Below, one piece after another: positions 1-8,627 of a DNA stretch of 64,000 nucleotides. A model generated the notes under the pieces. The model made no database searches. It had not been told where the DNA came from and saw only the letters and a program-made list of their open reading frames with translations. Origin of the DNA: Nocardia albiluteola (GTDB lineage Bacteria; Actinomycetota; Actinomycetes; Mycobacteriales; Mycobacteriaceae). The stretch is from positions 1-64,000 of the forward strand of contig NZ_JAHKNI010000011.1 in NCBI RefSeq assembly GCF_018860155.1, in the 5' to 3' direction. The translations under genes were made by a program, and so were the position numbers. How positions within the stretch are numbered: position 1 is the first letter of the stretch; every line of letters begins with the position of its first letter.

Positions 1-1717
1 ACGGCCGCGGCTGGGGCGCGCTGGACTCGCTCGCATGTGATACGTCGAGTTGATACCGGCGTTTGCCGATGTAAGCGACGGCAATACCCTTCCGGAGGCA
101 GAAATTGAGCGCCTGCTCCGCGTTGTCGATAATTGGCTCACCGGCGTCGTTCAGCGATGTGTTGCATATAATAGGCACTCCGGTTCTCCGATAGAACGAA
201 TCGAGTGCGGCAGCGAGAAAAGGTTCATCGGAGGTCGACAGGGTCTGGATTCTTGCGCTCCCGTCGATATGTGCGACCGCGGGCACGAGCGATCGGAATT
301 CGGGATCGATCGGGAAAGTCTCCAGCATGAACGGCGACGGGCGTCCGCCCGTAAACCATCTCGCCACGTGATCCTCCAGCACGATCGGCGCCACCGGCCG
401 CCACCACTGGCGCTGCTTTATCCGGTTGAGGATGTCTTTGGTTTCGATTCGACGCGGATCGCCTAACAAGCTTCGATGGCCCAGCGCACGCGGTCCGACT
501 TCCGCAGCGCCGTCGACCCACGCCACCGGATAATTCTCCAGATCATCGACGAAGGTCGCGGCATCGAAATCGCGCACGTCGAGAATGCGCCGACCGAAGG
601 CCGCCAGGGCCGGGGCGATGTCAAGTCCGTCGTCACCCCGATAAGGCAGCCCGGTCCTTACGTTCTTGGTATCGAGGTCACCCCTGGCATAGAAGCCGAG
701 CAGGCCGATCCCGAGCGCCTGCCCCGAATCATTCGCACAGGGCGGTACGAGCAGCCCGCGGAATCCATACTTGGCCAACAGATGTGAGTTTGTCGGACAG
801 TTCAGCGCGAAGCCGCCCGACAGGGAAAGAAATGCATCGCAGGGAGAGATGCTTTTCGCTGAAAGCAGCCTCTCGATCGACCGCTCGACGATCGATTTGG
901 ATACGGATTCGATAATCTTCATCGTGGCGCTTGCCACCAATTCGTCACGACTGAACGGATTATCGCCGTCGATGCCGGATCGGATCGCGTTGTCGGCGGC
1001 ATCGGCGACCGACGCAACAAGCTCATCGCATCGATCGAACAGCGAGAAGCCTCCCCAGAATTCCTGGCTCAGCAGGCTCGATTGATCGAACTCGATACTG
1101 GCGGGCGACGCGTGCGCCAGGGCCATCAATGTCCCCGGTTCCTGATTGAAGCGGCGCTTCGACGCATGCCACAACAGGCCGGGGGATTCCACCGGAAACA
1201 AGGACAAATCGCCACCGCGGGAAACTGCTCCGGCGTACCAGTGGTCGCCGAGGAGATCCTGCTCGAGGGTGAAGTCCGGCCCGCCGTCCATTGCCAACGC
1301 AACGATTGTCGAGTCGCGAAACCGGTCCGTATCCAGGCAGAGCCCGGAGAACAGGTGCGATACGCTATGGATTGGCAACCCCTGGGTTGCATAATTCGGC
1401 AGCACCGGCGTGGAGGCCAGCCCTGGCGTGCCCCACACCTGGGCAATATCGGCCAACGTTAAATCCTCCTGCGCAAGCAGGCCATTCAGCAGGTCGATCG
1501 GTGAGCGCGTGGAGTCGTAGATCGGCATATGATGATGTTTCATACCCGAAATCCGTTCCAGTTCCCAGTATCGAACCAGTGATATCTCGTCGCCCCGGAT
1601 CGCCCACAGGGCAACGCTTTGGTCATGCCGAATCGTTGTAAATGCCGTGGGACCCGGCGGGCTCAAGTAGGCCGACAGAACGTATTCCACCTGGTTTGGT
1701 TCACGCATCGATTTCAT
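1..1717 (-). CDS. NodU/CmcH-family O-carbamoyltransferase, C-terminus cut by window edge
   Basis: The minus strand is open from the ATG at 1717 to the window edge (about 572 codons), close to the usual 530-680 residues, so only a short tail is missing. The N-terminal Kae1-like domain has an HxxxH pair at about H117/H121 (HSVSHLF) and a DGG motif near residue 143. The C-terminal YrdC-like part has the family signature EVGPRALGHRSLLGDPR, then RPVAPIVLEDH, HIDGSARIQT and GVPIICNTSLNDAGEPI. The family transfers the carbamoyl group of carbamoyl phosphate, via carbamoyl-AMP, to a hydroxyl on a natural product or Nod factor. An in-frame TAG just upstream fixes the start at 1717 or 1708. The acceptor here is unknown. 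A role in specialised metabolism is inferred. Confidence 0.9.
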   Translation of the reverse strand, partial: MKSMREPNQVEYVLSAYLSPPGPTAFTTIRHDQSVALWAIRGDEISLVRYWELERISGMKHHHMPIYDSTRSPIDLLNGLLAQEDLTLADIAQVWGTPGLASTPVLPNYATQGLPIHSVSHLFSGLCLDTDRFRDSTIVALAMDGGPDFTLEQDLLGDHWYAGAVSRGGDLSLFPVESPGLLWHASKRRFNQEPGTLMALAHASPASIEFDQSSLLSQEFWGGFSLFDRCDELVASVADAADNAIRSGIDGDNPFSRDELVASATMKIIESVSKSIVERSIERLLSAKSISPCDAFLSLSGGFALNCPTNSHLLAKYGFRGLLVPPCANDSGQALGIGLLGFYARGDLDTKNVRTGLPYRGDDGLDIAPALAAFGRRILDVRDFDAATFVDDLENYPVAWVDGAAEVGPRALGHRSLLGDPRRIETKDILNRIKQRQWWRPVAPIVLEDHVARWFTGGRPSPFMLETFPIDPEFRSLVPAVAHIDGSARIQTLSTSDEPFLAAALDSFYRRTGVPIICNTSLNDAGEPIIDNAEQALNFCLRKGIAVAYIGKRRYQLDVSHASESSAPQPRP

Positions 1718-2036
1718 GCCGTTCCATCGCTACATCCAAGCAACACGCCATCTTGTGTCCTTCCGGGGGGTGGTGGCGCCACGCCGGACCGCCACATGAA
1801 ACAGGTCGACCAGCAACGCCTCCCGGTACGTGCTGGCCGGCACGCCGGTGACCTACTCCGGCGGTGTGGTCAGATCCGCCGGTTCGCGTAGCGACCCGGC
1901 GTTGCGACATCTTCACCTGAAGGGCCTTCCAATCGACATCTCGATACTGCAGAGGAGTAACAGTATGCCTTGCAGGGCAAGCACTTTCGTATTCCCACTA
2001 CCGGCGAACCGTCGCGCCGAAATCTAGGCTGGAGCC
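1718..2036. other. Divergent intergenic region, 319 bp
   Basis: This gap separates the leftward carbamoyltransferase from the rightward 460-aa gene and must hold both promoters. The short open frames in it have no recognisable protein content. I could not identify a convincing -35/-10 pair, operator or RNA element. Confidence 0.4.
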
Positions 2037-3419
2037 GTGACGATCGACACTGGATCAGCCAGGCACTCGCGGTACGTGACTCGAGATCGAGAAGACTTGG
2101 CTACCTCGAACCTGATCAAGGCGGATCCACTCGGGGCGCAGGAGCACCTCGATCGGCTACGGGTGTTTCTGGTCGAATTCCATAGCGACAGCCGCATTTT
2201 CGGCGCAAAACAGTTGGAGCCGCTACACATCGCGCACCGGGTGGTCCACGACGCGCGCCGGAGCATCCAGCGGGTCTTTTCGGACAAGGTGTGCTACGCC
2301 ATGCTGAACGCGGCCCTGGACTTCCTGGATCCCAACTACGACGCGATCTCGGCTATCAACAAGCGGCTCCACGACCAGGGCCTCGGGCGCACGGTGGATA
2401 ACATCACCAACTGGGAAGCCGCGCGCCACTATTGGCTGAGTGGCGATCAGGCTCGCGTCGCCGCTTCTCTGGAGGTCGTGTTGGCCGAGTGTTTCGACGT
2501 GCCCATGCACTCGATGCCACCGGAGCACCTGGCCGCGTTGCACCAGTGCAACAAGTCGATCACCGCGGAGCTCGGCGCCCTCGGCGACCAACTCCTCAGC
2601 GAGGAGCGGGCCACCCTGGAAGGTGTCAACCGCGCTGCGACCACGCTGGTTCGGGAACCTTATAGCGAAGAAATGCAAGTTCCTTTCCGAGTACGGACAG
2701 CCGCTTTTTGGAGCAATGTAGACAAGGAGCCGGAACGTGCGAACAACGGTCTGCAGACAGATATGTTCAAGCAGTTTCCAGCCAACTACATCTCAATGAG
2801 CGCGCTGGGGGCGGTGTCGATCGAGGCGGCCATGGCGGCTTTGGCCGACGCCGGGATTCCACCGGAACAATGGCCGGCCATGCTGCTCGCAGCCAATGCG
2901 GAACTGTCCGTGACCGCGGCGGTAACCGACGCCGTAGGCAATTCCGTGTACTTTGCCGACCGGGAGCCGAACCCATTTCGGGTGAGCACCGCGGCCGATG
3001 GGCTTCGTTTAGCGGCCTGCGGGCGGCCGTCATTCCTTTCGCACAGCGAGAAAATAGCGGCGTGCACTCATGCGGTGCTTGGCCAGATCGTCCCCGAATC
3101 CAGTGAGATCATGTACGGGCGCGGCCGATGCCCAGCCAATGAGGCACTGCAGCCGACGGCCGAGGAGCAGGAGCTTTGCCGACGTATGTCGCGGCGACTG
3201 GGTGGTCTACTGGGCACCCGCTACCCGAGCCATTTGGATCGTCCCACTTCCGCTAACACGTTCGCGGTGCTGATCGCCGCCCTCAGCATCAGGTTGCTTA
3301 CGGCCGAGAAGATTTCACCACCGGCCCCCGGGCACATCCTCGAGGATCTGCCACAACTACTGACCGCGGCGGCAGAGGAATCGTTCAAGCGGGACTGCGA
3401 GTTGCGTCAACGTGGTTAG
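2037..3419 (+). CDS. Unrecognised 460-aa cytosolic protein
   Basis: I do not recognise the family. The protein is 460 residues, starts at a GTG, and is mostly helical-looking with no signal peptide or membrane segment. Two cysteine-containing stretches (HQCNKS near residue 178 and GRGRCPAN near residue 365) and conserved-looking aromatic patches (NWEAARHYW, FWSNVD) are the visible landmarks. It diverges from the carbamoyltransferase, so a role in the same specialised-metabolite pathway is possible but unsupported. Codon use is normal for the window, so it is probably a real gene. Confidence 0.7.
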   Translation: MTIDTGSARHSRYVTRDREDLATSNLIKADPLGAQEHLDRLRVFLVEFHSDSRIFGAKQLEPLHIAHRVVHDARRSIQRVFSDKVCYAMLNAALDFLDPNYDAISAINKRLHDQGLGRTVDNITNWEAARHYWLSGDQARVAASLEVVLAECFDVPMHSMPPEHLAALHQCNKSITAELGALGDQLLSEERATLEGVNRAATTLVREPYSEEMQVPFRVRTAAFWSNVDKEPERANNGLQTDMFKQFPANYISMSALGAVSIEAAMAALADAGIPPEQWPAMLLAANAELSVTAAVTDAVGNSVYFADREPNPFRVSTAADGLRLAACGRPSFLSHSEKIAACTHAVLGQIVPESSEIMYGRGRCPANEALQPTAEEQELCRRMSRRLGGLLGTRYPSHLDRPTSANTFAVLIAALSIRLLTAEKISPPAPGHILEDLPQLLTAAAEESFKRDCELRQRG

Positions 3420-3474
3420 CACCTCGGCTGGTCGATGAGATGAGGGCCGAGGCACAGCCGGCCAGGCTTGACGA

Positions 3475-4088
3475 ATGCAGCGGCGGCGCTTCACCATCGA
3501 GCGCGACGCGGCCGGCATCCAGACCCTGCACCGCGACCTGCTCGCGGAACCGAACGCGTTGGCCCGGGTGATCGCCTTCCCCGCGCCACCGGCCGAGAGG
3601 CTACCGCTCCACGACGAGATCTTCGGCATGTGGCCGGAATTCGACGCGGACGAGAACGTGCTCGCCTTCGACAGCGAAAACGCGGACGCACACTGCCGCA
3701 GGCGAATGAGCAGACCGCCGCCGTTGCGCTGCAACACTGTTGCGACCTGCTCGACAACCGCCGCGCCCGGACCGGCGTCGCCGGGCAGGTGCGCAACATC
3801 CTGATCGCGCACATGGTCTCCTCGCCCGATGGCGCCGCGATCGCCGGGCAGCTGCACCGGAGCGAGCGAACGCTGCGCCACCAGCTCGCCCGGGAGGGCA
3901 CCTCCGACCGGGCACTGCTGGACGAGATTCGGGAACAACTGGCCGAGGAGCTGCTCATCACCCAGGGCCTGTCGGTCGCCGAGATCGCCCACCGGCTCGG
4001 GTATGTCGAGGTGTCGAGCTTCTCGCAGGCCTTCCGCCGCTGGAAGGGCATGAGCCCGCGCGCTTTTCGGCAGCTGCAGCCGACGTAG
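3475..4088 (+). pseudogene. AraC-family regulator, 5'-truncated and frameshifted
   Basis: Two overlapping frames together encode the back half of an AraC regulator. The first frame (from 3475) gives sensor-domain sequence ending ENVLAFDSENADA. The second continues as LPQANEQTAAV and the DNA-binding domain, with both helix-turn-helix parts visible (AAIAGQLHRSERTLRHQL; SVAEIAHRLGYVEVSSFSQA followed by FRRWKGMSPRAFRQL). The frame change lies near 3690. About 130 N-terminal residues of a typical 340-aa member are absent. A TTG start at 3468 could produce a 206-aa product, but its first 75 residues are out-of-frame translation. Most likely a dead gene. Confidence 0.8.
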
Positions 4089-4113
4089 CGAGCACGGGCG
4101 TAGTTTCCCGAGC

Positions 4114-5670
4114 TCACGCGGACAGGGTCGCGAATGCCGCCCACAGCATCGGTGAGTCCGGCACCGAGCGACCGGCGCGCCAGGCCGCGAGGCGCTCGCG
4201 CTGCCATTCCGTAAGCGCGGCAATGGGATCGGGTTGCTCGTGTGCGGCGTCGATCGCGCAGACGGTTTCCTGCAGCGGGCGGCGGTCGGCGGCCACGTCC
4301 GCGAAGCGACGGAAGGCAAGATCGGTGGGCAGCGCCCAGCGGCCCGCGGTGACGAGTTCGGCGCCGCCGTTGATCATGGCGGCCAGCAGGCCGAGCGTCT
4401 CACCGAAGCGCAGGTCGCCGCCGCTCTCGCAGGCGATCAGTGCCACGCGGCTCGGAATCGGCCACAGCTCGGGACCCGTGCGCGCCGCGCCGTCGAGGGT
4501 CTGGGTGCCGAGGATGAGGTCGCGGGCCGACAGCGGCCGGTGGGTGCGCTCCGGCGCGGCGAAGCCGGGGACGTCGTCGGCGCACGCGAGGTGGAGGCGG
4601 GCCTCCTCGCTGCGCCCCGATTCCGGCGCGGCCGCGGTGACATGGCCGACATAGAGCAGCCGGGAGGCACCGGCCCGCAGCGCCGCGCTCAGCCACGCCC
4701 GATCCTGATCGGTGCGGCGAAAGGCCTCGACGGGATCCGGCACCGCGGGCCGCATGCGATCGTCTGCGAGGTAGTCTGCGATCCGTTCGGTGAGCGTCGC
4801 GTGCGTGGACATCCGTCCCAGCACCGAGCCGAGGGCCGAATCGGCCCGGAATCCCGGTACTCGCGGGTCGAGCACGGCCACCACCGGCAGATCCCGGGTC
4901 CGCACCCACGACCGGGGTACGCGTCCGGGCGCGTTGATCAGGCCTGCCGGTGCGAGCTGGCTGATATCGGCGATGTCGAGCAGGCGCAGACCCGGATCCG
5001 GCGCCAGCAGCTCCCAGGGGAGCTGGGCCGTCCGGGGCGAAGGCTGCAGCCTGATGTGTGGCCGCACGCCGCGCAGGTACAAATCGTGCAGCTGCGCGGC
5101 GAGACCGTGAGGCAGCAGTGTGCGCGAAAGCGCCTGGGCGAGTTCATGTTCGGAGTCATAGTCGGCGAATGCCCCTGCAGTCAGAGCATATTCGATCCGG
5201 TCCGCGGAGGGGGCGGGCAGGGCGGTGCTCACGCGGGCCACCAGCTCGGCCACCTGCGCCTCCGGAATCGCCTCCACTCCACCGCCGGTGATGTCGTCGC
5301 GCCAGCGCCACGATACGTAGAGATCGCCCGCGTCGGCCATGCGAACCAGTACTGTCGGCCGCTGCGAGTCGGTCACGGCCGTCTCTCGCGGGTGCTCGGC
5401 GTCGTTGCTGACGCCGATGCTTGTGCCTCGCTCGTTGCGGGTGCCGGAGCTCATGGCTCCCGCGTCGCTCATGCCGGACCCCACGACTCCCGCGTCACCC
5501 GTGCCGGACCCCACGACTCCCTCGTCACCCGTGCCGGACCCCACGACTCCCGCGTCACCCGTGCCGGACCCCACGACTCCCTCGTCACCCGTGCCGGAAC
5601 CCATGGCTCCCTTGTCGCTGGTGCTGGGCCCATGGCCCCTCGTCGCTGGTGCGGGTACCCGTGGTTCCAT
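4114..5670 (-). CDS. CHAT-domain caspase-like cysteine protease, N-terminus frameshifted in a repeat tract
   Basis: The C-terminal half is a CHAT domain (caspase HetF associated with TPRs). Counting from the ATG at 5670, the catalytic pair is H343 (LLYVGHV) and C414 (ALIACESGGDL), followed by the typical GGAELVTAGRWALPTD strand. The N-terminus is a low-complexity run of ten-residue repeats (GSGTGDEGVV/GSGTGDAGVV). The upstream TPR gene stops in an ATGA overlap with an ATG at 5716, which should be the native start, but that frame ends after 43 codons because one repeat unit is 2 bp short. Translation from 5670 reads its first 15 or so residues out of the repeat frame. CHAT proteases usually act with TPR partners and cleave protein targets. 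The target here is unknown. Confidence 0.85.
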   Translation of the reverse strand: MEPRVPAPATRGHGPSTSDKGAMGSGTGDEGVVGSGTGDAGVVGSGTGDEGVVGSGTGDAGVVGSGMSDAGAMSSGTRNERGTSIGVSNDAEHPRETAVTDSQRPTVLVRMADAGDLYVSWRWRDDITGGGVEAIPEAQVAELVARVSTALPAPSADRIEYALTAGAFADYDSEHELAQALSRTLLPHGLAAQLHDLYLRGVRPHIRLQPSPRTAQLPWELLAPDPGLRLLDIADISQLAPAGLINAPGRVPRSWVRTRDLPVVAVLDPRVPGFRADSALGSVLGRMSTHATLTERIADYLADDRMRPAVPDPVEAFRRTDQDRAWLSAALRAGASRLLYVGHVTAAAPESGRSEEARLHLACADDVPGFAAPERTHRPLSARDLILGTQTLDGAARTGPELWPIPSRVALIACESGGDLRFGETLGLLAAMINGGAELVTAGRWALPTDLAFRRFADVAADRRPLQETVCAIDAAHEQPDPIAALTEWQRERLAAWRAGRSVPDSPMLWAAFATLSA

Positions 5671-5708
5671 CGTTTCTGGTGCCCGTACCCGTGGTTCCCT
5701 CGTCGCGC
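5441..5708 (-). repeat. 30-bp coding minisatellite with one 28-bp unit
   Basis: Nine tandem units can be laid out on the plus strand starting at 5441, 5471, 5501, 5531, 5561, 5591, 5621, 5649 and 5679. All are 30 bp except the one at 5621-5648, which is 28 bp. The four central units are nearly identical, and two alternating versions differ at a single site (cgcgtcaccc/ctcgtcaccc). They encode ten-residue repeats at the N-terminus of the CHAT protease. The 2-bp deficit accounts exactly for the frame difference between the ATG at 5716 and the protease frame. Confidence 0.9.
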
Positions 5709-5712
5709 TCGG

Positions 5713-7260
5713 TCATACGGGCAGCACCCGGTCGTCGCGAATACGGCGGCCGTATCGGCGCTCAGCCTCGGCGATGTATTCCTCCAGCACGATCCGGCCA
5801 CCCGGCTCGTACCGCAGGCGCGGCGGCGGCGCGATGGCGACGCCCTCCCCCGCGGCGACCTCGGCCAAGGCGGCGGCCATGGTCAGGGTTCCGGTGAGCG
5901 CCTCGGGCGGCTCCTGTGGTTCCAACGCGGTCCACCGATCGGCGGGGCCGACGGGTGCCTGGTCGGTGAATTTCACTGTCGCCCCGGCACATTGGGTCTC
6001 GATGAGATCGGAGACGAGGCGGGCGTCACCGCTGCGGTAGGCGAGCCGGAAGGCGGACCGCATGGCAGGTTCGGCGAGTTCGCGGTGCCAGCGGTGGCGT
6101 TGCTCGCCGCCGGGGAAGATGTGGCGCACGGCGTCGATGGCCAAGGCCGACGGCACGGCGAGCCACAGGGCCTCCACGAGCCGCGGCGGGTCGGGCCGGG
6201 AATCGTCGAGCGTCGATTCGAGCAGTCGCGCGTGCCAGAAATCGACCTGCGCGCAATGCAATCCGAGGCCGTGGTCGGCGAACACCCGGAACGATTCCCC
6301 GAACAGCCGTCCCGCCTCGTCGTGCCGGCCGAGCGAAAAGGCCACTGTCGCAACGCGGATTCGCGCTTCGGCGGCTTCGAGGACGGCACCCGAGTCGGTG
6401 AACTGATCGAGGCTGCGCCGGTACAGCTCGTACGCTCGCGCGTGCGCGCCACGCATCTCGGAGGCAAATCCCTGTGCCTTCAGACCGATCCCAGCGCGCG
6501 GGCCCAACCCGGCGCCCTCGAAATACGCCTGGCTCGCCGTCAGCAGCGGCTCCGCCTCCTGCGGGCGTCCCGACCTGATATGCATGAGCGCGAGATTCTG
6601 CTGGGTCTCCGCGACACCGTTGGCGTCCTGGGCCGCGCCGAAAGCATCGAGCGCTTGGCGCGCGAAGTCCAGGGCCAGCTCGCCGCGCCCGGTCTCGAAG
6701 TAGGCGGCGGCCAGATTCATCAGCGGGTGTCCGGCCAGGTGCGGCGCGAAATATCGTGCGGTATCGAGTGATTCGGTGGCCAGATCGATCGCGTCCACCC
6801 AGTGCTGGCGATGGATCGCCACCGCGGTGCACGACAGCAGGCAGGCCACCCGCAGCGTGCCCTGCTCGGGATCGTCCGTGAGCAGCGATCGCGCCCGGTT
6901 CAGCGCCTCCTGCGCCCCGTCGAGATCGCCGAGATGTTGCAGCGCCTGCGACATGTTGAGCAGGGCGGTGGGCCGCATCGCACCGGCGTCGCCGGGCATC
7001 TCGGCCAGCGCCGTCCGAAACCAGCTCACCGCCCGCCGGTGCTCGCCGAGCCCGTCGGCCATGCTCGCCGCATTCACCATGGCCGCCAACCGGATTCGCC
7101 CCGAGGTGGTTCGCGCCGCATCCTCGAAGATGCGCAGGGCGCCTGTCGCGTCACCGTTGCCGTAGGCGGTAGCCCCGGCTTGCAGTAATTCGCGCCCGTC
7201 CGATTCTGGGGGCGCGGCCTGTGGCTGATCGGATCCATCCGTCTCGGCGACTTCGTCCAT
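5713..7260 (-). CDS. TPR-repeat protein of the CHAT-protease operon
   Basis: The protein has 515 residues from the ATG at 7260, chosen because GGGAG lies about 8 bases upstream. A longer frame to 7581 would overlap the preceding gene and looks non-coding. Residues from about 25 to 400 are helical pairs of tetratricopeptide type (for example GDATGALRIFEDAAR, HLGDLDGAQEALNRARSLL, ETGRGELALDFARQALDAF and SGRPQEAEPLLTASQAYF). The tail is a separate C-terminal region ending in ERRYGRRIRDDRVLPV. Its stop overlaps the putative native ATG of the CHAT gene (ATGA). TPR proteins commonly scaffold or gate CHAT proteases, so a partner or sensor role is inferred. Confidence 0.85.
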   Translation of the reverse strand: MDEVAETDGSDQPQAAPPESDGRELLQAGATAYGNGDATGALRIFEDAARTTSGRIRLAAMVNAASMADGLGEHRRAVSWFRTALAEMPGDAGAMRPTALLNMSQALQHLGDLDGAQEALNRARSLLTDDPEQGTLRVACLLSCTAVAIHRQHWVDAIDLATESLDTARYFAPHLAGHPLMNLAAAYFETGRGELALDFARQALDAFGAAQDANGVAETQQNLALMHIRSGRPQEAEPLLTASQAYFEGAGLGPRAGIGLKAQGFASEMRGAHARAYELYRRSLDQFTDSGAVLEAAEARIRVATVAFSLGRHDEAGRLFGESFRVFADHGLGLHCAQVDFWHARLLESTLDDSRPDPPRLVEALWLAVPSALAIDAVRHIFPGGEQRHRWHRELAEPAMRSAFRLAYRSGDARLVSDLIETQCAGATVKFTDQAPVGPADRWTALEPQEPPEALTGTLTMAAALAEVAAGEGVAIAPPPRLRYEPGGRIVLEEYIAEAERRYGRRIRDDRVLPV

Positions 7261-7385
7261 CTCACTGCTCCCGAGGTTCGGCGGCCGCCACATCGCGGAC
7301 AGGATCACGCGTTGGTTCGTGTGTGCGATCCCATGGCGTCGACTGAGGGGTCGCACGCCGCGATTTTGTTGTCCCGCATCGCATG

Positions 7386-8627
7386 TCAGAAGTCCGTATC
7401 CGTGGTGGCGGCCGCGATCTCGGCCAGCAGCATGGTGTCGTCGGGCGCCGAGCGCGCGTCGCGGAGGCGGTTCCTGGCGAATTCCCTCAGCCGCGGGCGA
7501 ATTCGCACATCGTCGGGAGTGGCGGTATCGGAGGGACCCACCCCGGGTACGTGGATCTCCACTGCCAGAGTGAATTCCCACTCGTCGGGAGCGAGAACCG
7601 ATCCCGTCCAGGCATCACCGGCCAGAGTCAACTCGGTGGCGGCGATCCCGGCGGCGGTGCGGACCAGCGCCCGAGGCCGCAGGTGGGGCGGCACGGCGGC
7701 GGGCATGTGGGGCGCGGCTACGGCGGATATCTGGATCGTCGTCACGCCCGGGTGCCGTCGGACCTCCCAGGACAGCGCTCGTTCGGAGGCGTCGACGATG
7801 CCGGGCGGGCAGCGGCGCCAGTCCCAGCCGCCGGAGCCGCGGGCAAGGACCAGGGCTTTGACCGCGGAGTCGGCCGCCGGACCGGCCGCGAGCGCGTAAG
7901 CCTCGGCGCGGTCCACGCCGGGCGCGGACCTCCCGTTGCGGTGCGCGCCCGGCGCGGAACTCTCGTCACGGTCCACACCCGGCGCGGAACTCTCGTCACC
8001 GTCCACACCCAGCACGGAACCCTCGTCACCGTCCACACCCAGCACGGAACCCTCGTCACCGTCCACACCCAGCACGGAACCCTCGTCACGGTCCACACTC
8101 AGCACGGAACTCTCGTCACGGTCGAGTCCAGGGACAGTCGCGAGATCATCGTCGGTGTGCCCGTCCAGGGCATCGGCCCCATCGACCAGCAGATCGCATT
8201 CGGTTGTGAGCGTTGCGATGTCGATATCGACGAGCCGTTCGTCGAGCGGAGGGATGTCGTCGAGGGTGGAGGCGGGCCACCATCGCGCGGCCCAGTGCGC
8301 ATAGCCGAGTTTGCGGGCCCGTTCCACCAGCATGGGCAGACCGGGTTCGGGCGCGAATTCCGCTGGTGTGCTGTCGAAATCGGCTGCGGCAAGCGCGATC
8401 TGCGGGCCGTACATCGCCCAGATCCATTCCTGTGCGGCATCCAGATCATCGATGACCGCCGCCGGAAAGTGCTGCCCGGCAAGCACACTCCACACCAGAT
8501 ATCCGCCGTGTACCTCCAGCACCGCGGTATCCAGTGGTGCGGTGCCCTCACCCAGCACGGGCGCGGTCTCGGGGCCGAGGTACAGCGTGCCCGACGGGCC
8601 GCCCCGCACGATGATCCGATCCGTCAC
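7386..8627 (-). CDS. Unrecognised 413-aa protein with central ten-residue repeats
   Basis: The start is the GTG at 8627, which overlaps the preceding stop (GTGA). A longer open frame to 9065 is not coding in character. Three parts are visible. The first is an N-terminal region rich in W and acidic residues (residues 1-165, with YLVWSVLAG and AAQEWIWAMYG). The second is eight units of a D/E/V/G-rich ten-residue repeat (about 166-245, for example SVLGVDGDEG). The third is a C-terminal domain with GGWDWRRCPPGIVDASE and beta-rich sequence. No signal peptide or membrane segment is seen. I do not recognise either domain. Its place between the first gene and the TPR gene suggests one complex. Confidence 0.75.
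   Translation of the reverse strand: MTDRIIVRGGPSGTLYLGPETAPVLGEGTAPLDTAVLEVHGGYLVWSVLAGQHFPAAVIDDLDAAQEWIWAMYGPQIALAAADFDSTPAEFAPEPGLPMLVERARKLGYAHWAARWWPASTLDDIPPLDERLVDIDIATLTTECDLLVDGADALDGHTDDDLATVPGLDRDESSVLSVDRDEGSVLGVDGDEGSVLGVDGDEGSVLGVDGDESSAPGVDRDESSAPGAHRNGRSAPGVDRAEAYALAAGPAADSAVKALVLARGSGGWDWRRCPPGIVDASERALSWEVRRHPGVTTIQISAVAAPHMPAAVPPHLRPRALVRTAAGIAATELTLAGDAWTGSVLAPDEWEFTLAVEIHVPGVGPSDTATPDDVRIRPRLREFARNRLRDARSAPDDTMLLAEIAAATTDTDF
7891..8130 (-). repeat. Eight 30-bp in-frame coding repeats
   Basis: Units begin at 7891, 7921, 7951, 7981, 8011, 8041, 8071 and 8101. All are 30 bp, so the reading frame is kept. The middle units differ at one or two positions, and the outer ones are degenerate. 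They encode ten-residue repeats of the type SVLGVDGDEG. The period matches the repeat array in the CHAT gene of the same operon, though the unit sequence differs. Confidence 0.9.

Noticed and set aside
4234..6771. 845-codon plus-strand open frame opposite the CHAT/TPR genes
   Set aside because: It is antisense to the clear CHAT and TPR coding sequences. Its sequence is low in hydrophobic structure and has no domain. Long antisense frames are usual in GC-rich DNA.
7261..7581. Upstream extension of the TPR protein to 7581
   Set aside because: The extra residues overlap the previous gene and look like antisense/out-of-frame translation. The ATG at 7260 has a good ribosome site.
7891..8130. CRISPR array (regular 30-bp repeats)
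   Set aside because: The units are contiguous with no spacers, lie in frame inside a gene and code for a peptide repeat. The array at 5441-5708 was rejected for the same reason.
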